A stretch of 64,000 nt of DNA, taken from Bondarzewia mesenterica (taxonomy: Eukaryota > Basidiomycota > Agaricomycetes > Russulales > Bondarzewiaceae). This document shows, piece by piece, positions 1 to 11,228 of the stretch (the first letter of the stretch is position 1; each line of letters begins with the position of its first letter). The stretch is from assembly GCA_004802705.1 (NCBI GenBank), contig SGPL01000044.1, positions 37,108 through 101,107 on the forward strand, written 5' to 3'. The notes below the pieces were generated by a model. The model searched no databases. It had not been told where the DNA came from and saw only the letters and a list, made by a program, of their open reading frames with translations. Position numbers and translations under genes: made by a program.

Positions 1-1485
1 CTCGAGTACACGGGCATTCCTCCGTCATGGTTTGAAAAACGTCCACGCCTGCCTTCGCGCAACTGGCTTATCTTCATCGGTGTCACATCATCTGTCCTAG
101 GTTTCTATCTCTACGACCGTCGCGAATGTAAACGTATTCGCGAACATTACGCCAGTCGCGTTAGATATCTTGCTGAGGAGCCGCTGCATAGCTTAGACTT
201 TCCGCGCAAGGTCACAGTCTATGGTGCGAAATGGCCCGGAGACGATGATTGGGATAGAAGTACCAAGTACTTTAGGAAGTACGTCAAGGTCTGCGCACGT
301 ACCCTCTGCTTTCCATTCCTCTTTCCTGACGTTGCTTGTATCAATTTGCTTGTTATCCGGTTACACTGCTAGCCTATCCTTGTCTCCGCTGCTGTCGACT
401 ACGAGATCATAGCCGGAAGGCGGCATGGTGACCTGGCCACACGCATCACAGAAGATATCAAGACCCAGCGCCGTATTGCATTAGGATTGGAGGTCCCAAA
501 TGAGCCGATCATGCCCCTTCCAACACGACAGTCACCCGAACAAAAACAGCGTCGGCTGCTGGATGGTGGCGTTGTACTCGTCGGCCGTCCTGCATTCAAA
601 GAGTATATGGCAGGTTTACGACGCGGATGGACGGAGAGCCTGCAAAAGGTTGATCGAGAGGAGAAGCTGGCGAGGGAATTGGAGAGTGACGGCCGGTTTG
701 ATGAGCTTGATGAACTCAAGCATCCGCTCAGCTCGGAAGACATAGAAGGCGAGCCACTCCCCACGCCCTCGCGCCTCCCTCCCTCTCGACCGGGCGTGTT
801 CTCCCCATTGTCAATGCGTGGTCCTATTCCTTCCAAGCCCGTCCCCGCACAACAACATCAGCCAGATCTAGGCGCGGACGTACCACCTCCCGCACACATT
901 CCTCCCCAACCTTCACTCCTCCTCGTTCCATTCACCAACTACCTTGGGATGGCACAGGTTCCCCTCATGATCTGGGACTTCTTCAATGAGCGACATAAAG
1001 TCCGAACTGGTGCCGAATCTGCGTACCGCATCATCATGCGCGAGACACGTCCACTCATCGGCCCACCACCCGAACCGGAATTGTCCTTCTCCCAGCCCTC
1101 ACTCGCCAACACCGACTTTGCCTTCGACACCGAGGGCGAGTCTTACTATAAATCATCCACTGCCAAGCTCCCCTCCGAAATCCAAAAGGCCAGGGACGAA
1201 TACTACAAAACCCTGCCGGAAAAGCTCGCCAAGGCCCGCCAGTTGGCGCGCCGCGAGCGCGAGCCTACGTCGGACGAGATCACCACCCCGCCACCTACTG
1301 AGGTGGAGTTGCGTACCGAGCGCATGAAGAAAGAGTTGCGTTGGACTGGGGATGAGAAAGGCTGGGAGATTATCCGGCCTGATGCACCCGTCGAGTGGGA
1401 CCCACGCATGGAGGGTGCGCTGAGGGTGTTCGTTGACCCTCCGCAGATATGGACCGAGAGTGCAAGTGGCGAGCCCCAAAACTAG
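1..1485 (+). CDS. TIM54: Mitochondrial inner-membrane import subunit Tim54 (5' truncated by window edge)
   Basis: This is the carboxy-terminal part of Tim54, a subunit of the TIM22 complex that inserts carrier proteins into the mitochondrial inner membrane. The first exon is open from base 1 to 288 and carries a hydrophobic segment (about residues 19-33, LIFIGVTSSVLGFYLYD) followed by a basic, charged stretch, as expected for the single membrane anchor and the start of the intermembrane-space domain. A phase-0 intron at 289-372 (GTCTGC to TAG) joins KYVK to PILVSAAVDYEII, and exon 2 runs 373-1485 to a TAG stop. Family-typical segments are the VYGAKWPGDDDWDRSTKYF region, LGLEVPNEPIMPLP, and the GGVVLVGRPAFKEYMAGLRR block. 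The start codon lies outside the window. The gene converges on HFM1, with 139 bases between the two stops. The family call rests on recognition without a database search. Confidence 0.85.
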
Positions 1486-1624
1486 ACTGGTATCTTCGTG
1501 CAATTTGGAACCATACATATACTCTATCTTATGCAGCATTTGGTGGTACACACATACACAGTGCGTCGTGATAATGGTATAAAGCAATTCTTCCCTTTCT
1601 GCTTCTCACTCTATCCCTCTTCCT

Positions 1625-4600
1625 TCAACCGTCGATTAATTTGATGGTCCCTCTGTCGATCAAAGCTTGAAGCTCGGCAAGTGGATCAATATCGTCGAAA
1701 TAGGCTGAGACAGGAGCAGGCTCTGCAGGCCGAGCGTCAGTGTGCTCCACGGTGGTGATCTGGTGCTCAAAGTTCGACAGAGTCCTTTCAGCGATTCGGT
1801 CCGTATGATCTGTCGCGCCAACTTGCATCCCTGACTTCGTAGGCTCCTCGTCAGGATTGACAAGCGTTGCAGAAGTGACGTCGGGATCTGGATTTGCGTC
1901 TACGATGCGAATGAGAGTGTCGTCAAAGACAAAATCTTCATCGTCCAGAAACTCAGGCTGAGGAGTCATAACTGGTTTCTGTGCAGAGTCTGAATCGTAA
2001 CCGCGGAGCTCATCTGAGGTGCTTGCGTAGAATAGGGGTTCGTCTACGGTCCTCTGACAGCCAAAGTGAGGATGAGAAAGATGCCTCGATTTGCGAATCC
2101 TACCTGCAATGATACCTGGGATGGAGAAGGATTAGCCCTGCTGCCCAGAGCCGGCGGACCAGAACCCTTGAGACGTTTCACAGGAAAGTCCGCAATGCCT
2201 TCATACTTCCGCTTGGGAGGCGGTGTTGAAAAGAGAGGAGAGACCCAGGTGCCTTCGAGATTGCCAACAGCCTCGGCGGGTAATGCTTGGCAGTCAGCTT
2301 CTCCAGTGAGGTCAATGGCATCCACAATGGACGCGTTGGCGATGAGTGCATCCATCTCCGAATTGGAGTAGTTAGTCGAATCGGAATAGGTCGGCGTCGG
2401 AGCACTCTTCCTCTTTCCAGTTCTCAACAGTTCGCTCAGCTCAGGAAGGTTGTCGTCCAGATCAGAGTCGCCGGCAAGTTCGTCAATGGTCTCAGATTCC
2501 TTCGGCTCAGCATCAACCAGGTCAGCGAAGTCCATGTCGAAGTTTGGCGCAGACTTGTGCTTGCGTCCTGGAGTTGTGATAGAATCGTCTGCCAAGTTAT
2601 CAGGTAGTTTTAGCCGTCCTCCATTCGAAAGGTTGAGCTTTGACGGTCCCTTGGTACGCTCATGGAGAGTTTCCAGCTGCTTCATATTCGCATCAGCCAC
2701 GGGTTTCATGACTTTTGCAGTTTGTGTCGATCTTTTGGAAGTTTTTGAGTTGTCGCCCTTGTGTTGCTTCTCTTTCTTCCCCTTGTTGGTCGAAGAGCCG
2801 GCGGCGGCTGACGCCTTCACCGAAGACTTGTCGGAAATCACTTGGCCATCGCCATGGCCTCGGCTTTTCGGAGGAGCAGGTTTGTCGAGGCCTTCTCGGC
2901 AACTACACAGAACGTGATGTTATACTAGGATGAATTTGTTCAGGCTGTAGAGGAGGAGAAACCCACGGACCAAAAGTGCCGGCAGCTTGTCTTATTTTTA
3001 CACGTATGATTGCATCTGATGGCAAGATTTTGTGCATCACAATTTGCATAGGGAGAAACGGGCCAACTCACGCATATTTTCCATTCGGGAGCTTTCTCAG
3101 AAATGCCCCGTTGTCTTCCTCTGAGATTAGGGCTTTTTTGACCTGACCCGTATCTCTTGAGGCGGCGGCTTCCGAAAATCTCTCTTCTGCGTTCACATAA
3201 TCAGCGTTGCAACAGCGTTCGGGAGAGTTGTTAACGTACTGGACTTGGTTAAGTCCTTCATCACGATGGCATCGTCATCGTCGTCTATATTCATATCCCA
3301 AAAATCAGCATTATCCTCCAAGCCCTCCAGATCCATTTCCTACGGAATCTCATTAGATGTATACATTCAAATAGATTGTTTATCACGCACTATTGCAGTT
3401 TTGGGGCGAGTGACCTGAACAGGGTAGTGTCGGCCGTCGATTCTTGGTTTGTATTGCACCGACTTTTCAACACCAGCTATGCTTTCCTGGCGCCTCGCTG
3501 GATCAGACATGACGATGACGATTGGGGGGGGGGATCACTCACAGAGGATACGTATACACAGACCGACTGACTTGGCTTGTCCAGCTTCGCTGTGATAGAA
3601 TAAGTCTTTCCGTCTTTGAGGTATTTTGTCCTGGAAATTCTAGAATGAGTTCGAATTCGTAGAGCAAAAAGACTCGCAATACGGTATTCTTCGGAAGTCG
3701 ATGTAGTCCAAGTCAGACGTTACGGTCAGCAAGGTAGTCATGTCTACGTGGCGCCACTTGTTCTTCTTCAATTTCGTCGAGGGCGCGGCGTCCAGTATGA
3801 GGCTGCATTCAATAGACAGCTCGACATCAACGCTGTCACCAGAGGTGTCCATGGATATTTCCTTTACAGTGAGTCGATAACGGGGCAAGTCAGCAGCCAT
3901 GGCAAGTATTTCGTGACCAAATCCTGGCTTCCGGTTCAAAATCTGAATTTTACGTCAATAATAGGGCACGAGACGTGTGGTGAAGTTTCACTTACCGCAT
4001 CAAGGCGCAGTGGACTTTGTTTACGCAGAGAGTCGAAATTTGTGATACCGTGCTCGGCAAGAACCTAAAATGCTTTGGGTGAGCGGAGGATACTAGCGAA
4101 TACATTGAATGTACTTTGATGCTAATTGTGAAGAACATAAGTCAGCGACAGCATTTGACCCGTCCTGGAGACATGGTTCCTCACGATTTGTCTCCAATTT
4201 TGTCGATCTGACGCAAAACAACAGGCCTATCTTCCCAGCATTTGCCTTCTAAAATCCGAATCCTACACGCTCATAGTAAATACCTCACAGTGAACGATTA
4301 TGAATAAACATACAGCTCTAGACCACGCTTGATTTGCGCTCCGTTTGCTTTGACCAAGGCCACTTCGACTAGCGCTTCAACCCAAGCGGGACTCAGTAAT
4401 CCTACACCTGGATAACTTGTTTTGCACACACCTTTCGAAATACGGTTGACGTGACGGAACACCCCCAATGCCTCCAGATTCAGCTGGCTGTCCCCGGTTT
4501 TATATTCCGGGAGATTCAACTGGATACCACCAAGGACGGCCTGAAAAACAAAGAGATCGTCTATATGCCTGTCCCACGTCTGGTTTGAGTACTTTCCTGA

Positions 4601-7600
4601 ATTAAGATGAAAAGTTTATCCGATGTCTTTTCGACTTTCGTGATTTTGTACCGGATATCCTCATGCTCTCGGAGTTTGCGGAGGACCTACGATATATGAA
4701 GTCAGCACTTGGGAAACATTGGTCCCACTCACTGGCTTCTCTCCTGCACGGAGCCTCATCTCGAAGAGTCTGTATTTTCTGTCTGTGAGCGAGTGTTGAT
4801 ATGTAGAATCGTCCATGCCTACTCCTCTGTGGTGGAGATGAGTTCGAGCTGGGTTACGGAACAACGTAAGATATAGATCGTCAAGTAGAAAAGACAAATC
4901 TACCATCTCACGAAGATTAGCATTCTCGGGTAACTTGAGGATAGAGCTCATCTGAAAGAAGGGTTTGCGAGAAGACTTAAAGACTTATGTAGTCCGAGAC
5001 TTACGGTCGACTGGCGGATGTAATACTGCAAGGAACGTTCAGTATAAATCCCCATCAGATGTCATGGAAAAGGTGTGAACCTTGCTCATTATATCGCCAT
5101 AGGCAGTAGAGCACAGATCACTGGATCCTTCTTCAACATAATCCAGAAGATCCGACTCTTTCAGCGTCTTGATGCTTTCCGTGACCATGTCACTAATTCG
5201 CTCCTGCCATGTTTGGAGGTCTTGTTTTCCGACCGCATACCGTCCCGGATTCTTCTTAACTCTTTGAAAAAGGAAAGAGTTACGAAGCCACTCCTTTGCC
5301 GTCTCAACGTTTGTGATTGTTCCCAAGCCAACTTCCGAATTGATATGCTCAACGAGATTGAGGTGGAGGGAGCTCTCAAGTATCGTTTTGCCCTGCGCAA
5401 GATTCTTGTACTTGTTTTCGAGCTCTGACTCGCACATGATAATGGCGATTCCTTCCTTATCTATAAGATTGCGGTCAATGGGGTTTCAGTGGAGGACTCG
5501 AAGAATGGACATATACCAAACTGAGGTCTCCCCTGTGTGTTAGTTGTGCGTAAATGGTGAATGTTGGCGAACAATGATGATTTTGAAAACGCACTGCTCG
5601 TCCGATCATCTGCATGATGTCAAGATCTGAATACTCTTCCATGGCACTCCCCTGAAACATTTTGACGCCCTTAATCACAACGACGTGTGCAGCTGAAATT
5701 GTGAGGGTACATCACACTGTCACAGAGCATAGGATGGCCAGAACTTACGCAAATTAACGCCCACTGCCAGTGTCTAGAGATATATGGACATTCATAGTGA
5801 ATTTTTCATGTGAGTAAAGCGGCGTACCGACGTGGCGACGACGACTCGCAAATCTTTGCTCAAGAATAAATTCTCGGTTGTTCGTTTGTCATCAATGGTC
5901 AAGCCGGCATGATGAACTCCAATTCCTGCCTGCGCTAGTTCTGCAGTGGAATTCAACTTCGGAACCGAAACGGAGTAGGACAAAGAAGCGCGCACTTTCC
6001 AACCGTTTATCATGAAAGGTCGGATTGATCCTGGAAAAGACGATCGGGAGCCGTTATCTAATCAATAATGCTCTAAAGTCACCTTCTGGATTGCGACCAG
6101 GGCAGGCTTTGCTTCGACTCCGCGGATTTTTCGTAGTCTTTCATGAGCTGCTCGGCCGTGGTTAGAACGCCTGTAAGACCTGATTCAGCCATACGCAGGG
6201 GGATATACCTGTTTACCTCACATACCCTTTCGAGTAGGACAGAATATTAGGATGGGCTTCTGTGCGGAATGCCGTTGAAGAAGCGGGAAAAGTTTAAAAT
6301 TCAATGAACTTGAGAAGAGAAAGTCGTTCTGGCTTTTTGCTTTCGGAAAACCATAGACAAAGCGCGTCAACTTGCATGGCCTAAACTCCTCTCCGAACTG
6401 CGACGATGAAAGGATCAAGATGTGAGTACGATGTGATTGCAGGACGATCCTACCACAAAGACTTGAGCAGGTGCATCGGAGTCCCGGTCCCCAATCCAGT
6501 TCGCAACGTCGTCGATGTTGGGCACTGTGGCCGATACGCAAATCAGACGAACTGCGGAACCACGAGTCTTCATACGAGACATGACAACTTCCAGGGTACT
6601 GCCTCGAGACTCGTTCAGTATATGAACCTTAAACGTACTTCTCATGAGCATTGAGGCACATGAGACAGTACGAAATCAAACCTCGTCGACAAGAAACAGT
6701 TGTATTTGTGACAACATCTGGCCATGATTACGCCTGCGGAATAAAGGTTTTAGCATTGGAGTTAGGACATGAGGTTAATACACCCACCAACTTCTGGTAA
6801 GACTGTCCCACTTTTCTCCCTATGACCGACAGTAGATGGGAATCAAGTGATGAAAATGAAAAAATGCAGCAACAAACAAACCGTCGTGACACTGGATAGG
6901 GTAAGTGGTCGTTAATTGTAGGGAAACACGATTAAGAAGAAAACGAACATGATAGTCGCATTTCGAGCATCTCCCCACGCGCTTTGCCCGAAGGCAACCG
7001 TGTCGCCAGTCATTTCGCAACCTTCAAACAATGAATCTGCCTGAAACTCCTGCGGGAATTGAGCCATTACATACATTTAATCCCGAGACCTCTGAATTTG
7101 GACTCCCAGTCTCTGAATCTCTCAGAGCAGAGCGCCTGGAAAACGAGAATTTATGATCGATCAGAGCGCAGGGAACGGGAGCATACTTTTGTCGGTGCCA
7201 TGTAAACACATTTCGCAGCATTCGCCTGGTTTCCTGAGGTCATAATCATTCGTATGATCGCTAGCTCGAACAACACAGTTTTTCCGCTTCCAGTTGGCGC
7301 TAGGATGGGATCACAGTAAACCTAGAGGACTGTGACCTTGAACACATATACTCACCACTGATGACCTAGCAAATTCAAAAACTTATACTTAGTGCATGAC
7401 TCTATAACCACACAGACAGAAGGTAATTTGTTCTAGCTCACCATGTTTTTGTTAGTCTGCGTCATCTAGCATAGAGCGGCAAGGTCAGAGGCAAGTGAAA
7501 TCTATACATCAAAATTTTCTCACCGCATCAAAACAAGTAGATTGGATAGCGTTGAATACTCCAAACTTGAACAGACCACGGTACATGTCGGCTGGAGAAA

Positions 7601-8379
7601 GGTGAACAAGATAACGACAAAGCAAGATAGACAGATATGAGACTAACGGAGTTCTGACACTGGACGTAGTCGGATGGCGTGTTTGTTCGGAGGTTCAACA
7701 GTCTGAGTACGACCGATACCGGAGTAATGCAATAAACTCGTAGGCCGGGGTCCGAGAGGAGAGGGACTGGATGAATCACGAAATCGCGACGCAGAATGTT
7801 CCTCAGACTGAATATTACGCGCTGAGCTGTACGGCAAATTAAATACTGGCGCGTTAAAGACACGTGAAGAATCTGTGAAATGTAAGTTCCTTTTGTCAAA
7901 GACCAGGCAAATGGCATGGACCAACTGTATCGGGAAGAATTGTGGACGCCAGAGTGTGAGTCAAATGAGAACGATGGAGTACGTGAACGATGGGCAATTG
8001 ATGTCAGACCCGATTCCACAGTCGGATGTCGATTGTAGCTGGCGTATGAAGCGCTTTCCATGAATTCTTCATCATCGAATTGTCCGATTTCGTCTGCATC
8101 GGGCGCTTCTACCAGGTTGTCTCTCGATGCAAGCCAATGCCTTTGCATGGGGCTACTTTCGGAGAACGACGAGTTTTCTGCGATTGATAAATCCTCTATG
8201 GAATGAAAATACGAGATATATGAGCGCATATATCTACCTATGTCATCGGCAAACTGATCAATGAGACCGTTCTCCTCAATCGGCATGACAGTGTCTGTCT
8301 CTGGAGAATATTCAAGGTCATAGTTTTGGTCGTCTATTCCATGTTCCCTATAAATTTGAGCAAGAGAAGAGGGATTCAT
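1625..8379 (-). CDS. HFM1: Meiotic ATP-dependent DNA helicase HFM1/Mer3
   Basis: This is a superfamily 2, Ski2/Brr2-like DNA helicase. Mer3/HFM1 stabilises recombination intermediates in meiosis and promotes interfering crossovers. The gene has many short introns. Reading the minus strand: ATG at 8379, an acidic N-terminal region, then LRPVSELR; Walker A APTGSGKTVLFELAIIRM near 7300-7250; a DEVH box whose DE and VH codons are split by an intron (6700/6640 area); motif III VRLICVSATVPNIDDVANW near 6560; GIGVHHAGLTIDDK near 5910; and QMIGRAGRPQF assembled across an intron near 5600-5525. A winged-helix and Sec63-like region follows (about 5437-3600). The family's C-terminal CREGLDKP motif is near 2900, and a long Ser/Thr/acidic disordered tail runs to the stop at 1625. 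The tail joins through an intron ending near 2049. The gene shares a 235-base upstream region with CKS1. Exact exon boundaries were not all resolved. Confidence 0.88.
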
Positions 8380-8614
8380 GTGGAGGGTTCCGGCACTGCG
8401 ATTGTATACTGTGCTATCGTGGACAAATCGTGGAGCTCAAACTTCGGACTCGGAATCAAAGCGCGGATCCGTGACGCGTCGTGTATTTACATCATGTGAT
8501 GTTTCTCAGCCGTGTGACCGCAGTGACGAAACGCGCCTCTCCAAACTCACATTGTAGCAACCACCAATACCTACTTATTTGCATTCTATTCACGCCTTTG
8601 TTCGTAATCTGGAG
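8380..8614. promoter_or_regulatory. Shared divergent promoter of HFM1 and CKS1 with an MCB-type ACGCGT
   Basis: The 235 bases between the two divergent start codons must hold both promoters. An exact ACGCGT, the MluI cell-cycle box bound by MBF/DSC1 in ascomycete yeasts, lies at 8474-8479. A second ACGCG core is at 8531-8535. A hexamer of this kind is expected about 15 times by chance in 64 kb, so the role is an inference from its position. Confidence 0.4.
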
Positions 8615-9135
8615 ATGGCTACAAAGCAGCAACACCAGCAACAGGCGGATCAAAAGAAGATTGACGAGTATATCGAGAAGTGCGTTTCACACACTGTGAT
8701 TCGGACCTGAGCAGAGCAGCAGTGAGATAGATATACAAACCCCCAGGATTCATTACTCTGATCGATACTCAGATGATGAATACGAATACCGCCATGTTAT
8801 CCTCCCAAAGCCTCTCTTCAAGCTCATTCCGAAAAATTACTTCAATCAGGATGACTCCGGTACCCTTCGTTTATTGTCGGAGGCCGAGTGGAGAGGCATT
8901 GGGATCACGCAGAGTCTAGGATGGGTACATTATGAAGTTCACGGTATGTCTAACTTCCGTGTAAATTCTTCGTCGCTTCCAATTTCTGAATGATGTCTTC
9001 TCAGCACCGGAGCCGCATGTGTTGCTCTTTCGACGCCCGAAGAATTTTGATCAGCAGTATGCTCAGCAGCAAGCCTATGAGCGCCAGCTCGCCAATGGGA
9101 AGCTTGCCGCAGGGAAGAATGGGCGGAAGAAGTAG
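8615..9135 (+). CDS. CKS1: Cyclin-dependent kinase regulatory subunit Cks1/Suc1
   Basis: This small protein binds CDK1 and docks the kinase on phosphorylated substrates. Three exons, 8615-8679, 8747-8943 and 9005-9135, join cleanly (introns GTGCGT..CCCCAG and GTATGT..TCAG) to give about 130 residues. The order is a Gln-rich N-terminus ([15 protein letters not shown]), the core opening [20 protein letters not shown], then [20 protein letters not shown], the [19 protein letters not shown] block that holds the phosphate-binding and beta-hinge region, and [14 protein letters not shown] Gln/Gly/Lys-rich C-terminal tail ends in GRKK. The beta-hinge HxPEPH is present as HAPEPH, and all core elements look intact. 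The gene diverges from HFM1. The ATG follows directly on the probable 5' leader and is the only start in frame with the core. Confidence 0.97.
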
Positions 9136-9842
9136 TATGGGATTGTCACGTTGAGTCTTTGCATCATTCGTCAGGCCTTATCGTACCCCCTCGCTTGCAG
9201 CTTTTCTGTCCCTCCCATCACTATAGCTCTTTGTTTTTCATTCTCCATCCTATCTGTCGTGTTCATCACGTCCCCACTTTCTTAGGCATTCCGCGTTTAC
9301 TTCGATGATTACCCTTCCGATATCCATGACGTTTCTCACTCTCCTCTCTCTGAATTTGCGACGCTGCAGAAAGAAGATCGTAACACCGGCCTTCTTCATC
9401 AACATCTCCTCGGATAGTCCCCGGAAAAACCTCGCTTTGTATACAAATCGCTGCTTGGCTTCTGCGTCTGATCTTGTGACTATGGCTTTCTTTGCTCTCC
9501 CGCTCACTTGCCAGCCTCGAAGATCAATATGCAACGTTCACACATTCCTATATGCCAGGACATCCACGATGATTTCCAGTACATGCGTAACAACTCGTCT
9601 CCTGATTTCCTTCAAAACTGTGTGTCTGACCTATCCAAACATATTACGTCGGGCTGGCAAGATGGTAGGAAGACATGAGTGAGTCAAGCGTAAATGTGTC
9701 CGAAGTACAACTGGGTGTGTCATGAGTCCGTGGCTTTGTTTGAATTATATGTAATTGAAACCGCAGAGCAATCATACCTGATGGAAAATACTGTACATGA
9801 GACAGATGGCATGAACTTTATGCACATGGTTGGACTCACGAT
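9136..9842. other. Gene-free interval between CKS1 and cerato-platanin
   Basis: Both flanking genes end here, so the 707 bases should contain their 3' untranslated regions. Two overlapping open frames occur (9250-9534 minus, 9305-9682 plus). Neither resembles a known family, and they are antisense to each other, so I do not call a gene. Confidence 0.5.
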
Positions 9843-10259
9843 CTACAAGCCGCACTGTGACGCGGCAACTTGAGAGACCGTCGCCTGAACAGTGCCCAGC
9901 GCGACCGCCTGACCATTCGTCAAATCATTCATGGCATCCAACGATAGGTTAAAGCCATCGGCAGCATGGTCGATTGCGAGAACGTTAATGGTCTTGCCAT
10001 TGTACGTGATCGCCCAACAGGTTCCACAGTTGGGGGAGTTCCAACCCGCAACGGCGCTACTGGCACCGATGTAGGGGAAGCTCGGAAGGGACCCGAAGGT
10101 CGAGAAACCACGAGTTATGAGTCCATTCGTGCCATCGGAGCAGGCTACGCTCGTCAACGAGTTCCCAGAATTCCCGTAGTTGTCGTCGTAGCGGATGGTG
10201 TCCGCGAGGGCGAGAGTGGAGAAAGAGACGGCGGCAACGAGGGCGGTGATAAACTTCAT
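9843..10259 (-). CDS. Cerato-platanin family secreted protein
   Basis: Cerato-platanins are small secreted fungal proteins with an expansin-like double-psi beta-barrel. They bind chitin or wall oligosaccharides, loosen cellulose and can trigger plant defence. The intronless frame gives 138 residues. MKFITALVAAVSFSTLALA is a clear signal peptide with an Ala-x-Ala cleavage site, and the mature protein begins DTIRYDDNYGNSGNSL. The four family cysteines are present as ACSDG, NCGTC (two) and SQC near the C-terminus, which would form the two conserved disulfides. The motif WNSPNCGTCWAI is characteristic. The start at 10259 was chosen because it opens the signal peptide; the frame is open further upstream, but those 56 codons lie over the TATA box and leader. 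Its length of about 120 mature residues is normal for the family. Divergently arranged with the M16 protease. Confidence 0.95.
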   Translation of the reverse strand: MKFITALVAAVSFSTLALADTIRYDDNYGNSGNSLTSVACSDGTNGLITRGFSTFGSLPSFPYIGASSAVAGWNSPNCGTCWAITYNGKTINVLAIDHAADGFNLSLDAMNDLTNGQAVALGTVQATVSQVAASQCGL

Positions 10260-10372
10260 GGTGAGGATTGGGTGCAAAAAATGCCGGATGATTGGGAGGC
10301 GCAGTGGAGTAGAGAGCGGTTTATGAAGGGGACGAAGAGCAAATGCTGGCGAAATACTGCTAGTTGCCAGAG

Positions 10373-10380
10373 CTTTTATA
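10373..10380 (-). promoter_or_regulatory. TATA box of the cerato-platanin gene
   Basis: Read on the minus strand this is TATAAAAG, 114 bases before the ATG at 10259. A strong TATA element suits a highly expressed secreted protein. The assignment is inferred from position. Confidence 0.55.
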
Positions 10381-11228
10381 GAGCAAATGAAACGGAGATG
10401 AAGGCAGAGCGTGTGAGTATGAACCACATGCTCGAGATGATTCAGAGGCTTCTGTATACTTCCTTGATACTATGACCAACGGTCTGGAGGAGAATCGTGG
10501 CCGCGCGGACACTGCTGACGTCTTCAAGAGACCAGGAAAGGATGAGACGTAGATAAAAATGGCACACTATATTGGCAATGGCATGATCGCACTCCGGCAT
10601 CGGTGCTACTGTAAGGTGGGCAAACCGTAATTGGTGATGATACAATGATGTACCAGGCGGATAGGCCATGAAGGGCCGTGAACAGCATTGGCTGAGGAAT
10701 GCCGACGAAGAGGTGCGAGTAATGGCATGGGCGGTCTTGAGTGCCCGCACACTTGATAATAACTAACCTTCGTGATGACTGGTATTGGAGATGGACGGAG
10801 TCGAGTAGCCGGGAGAAAGTAACGAGGAATTGCCAGGAATTGCCGTTGCCAAACAAATCATACTCACCCTCCTTAGATCTTTTGAATACCTCAGCGCTCA
10901 GAGCATTGCATCGGGTCGCCCTGCAGTCGGTCGCCAGCGTCCTGAACTAGTTCAAAGAGCAGCATTGATTTGGGTTCGGAAATGAGAGCCGGAATGACCA
11001 ATTTTACTGTGCATGATCTATGAGCGACGTAGACCAGCACAACAGCAGATATAGAGGCATAGCGCACACTGGGAAGTATTGGGGTACCCGGTACGTGCCG
11101 CGAGTGAAGAAGGTGCCTTCTGCTCGATCGGCCAAGGTTAAGGTTTGAATGTGGTCAGGCCTGAGGGCAATTCCATTTATCGACATCACTGCGAGGGTCG
11201 CTTGACCCGACCAGTCCTCCCTTAATCC
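10381..11228. other. Gene-free divergent region
   Basis: Upstream DNA of the cerato-platanin and M16 protease genes. Short frames occur on both strands but none shows family motifs or a signal peptide. No tRNA or repeat was seen. Confidence 0.45.

Noticed and set aside
3524..3533. G10 run as a possible further frameshift in HFM1
   Set aside because: It lies in an intron that joins VYVSS to ESIAGVEKSV, so its length does not affect the reading frame.
9250..9682. Two overlapping antisense frames of 94 and 125 codons after CKS1
   Set aside because: They overlap each other on opposite strands, lack family features and lie where two 3' untranslated regions are expected.
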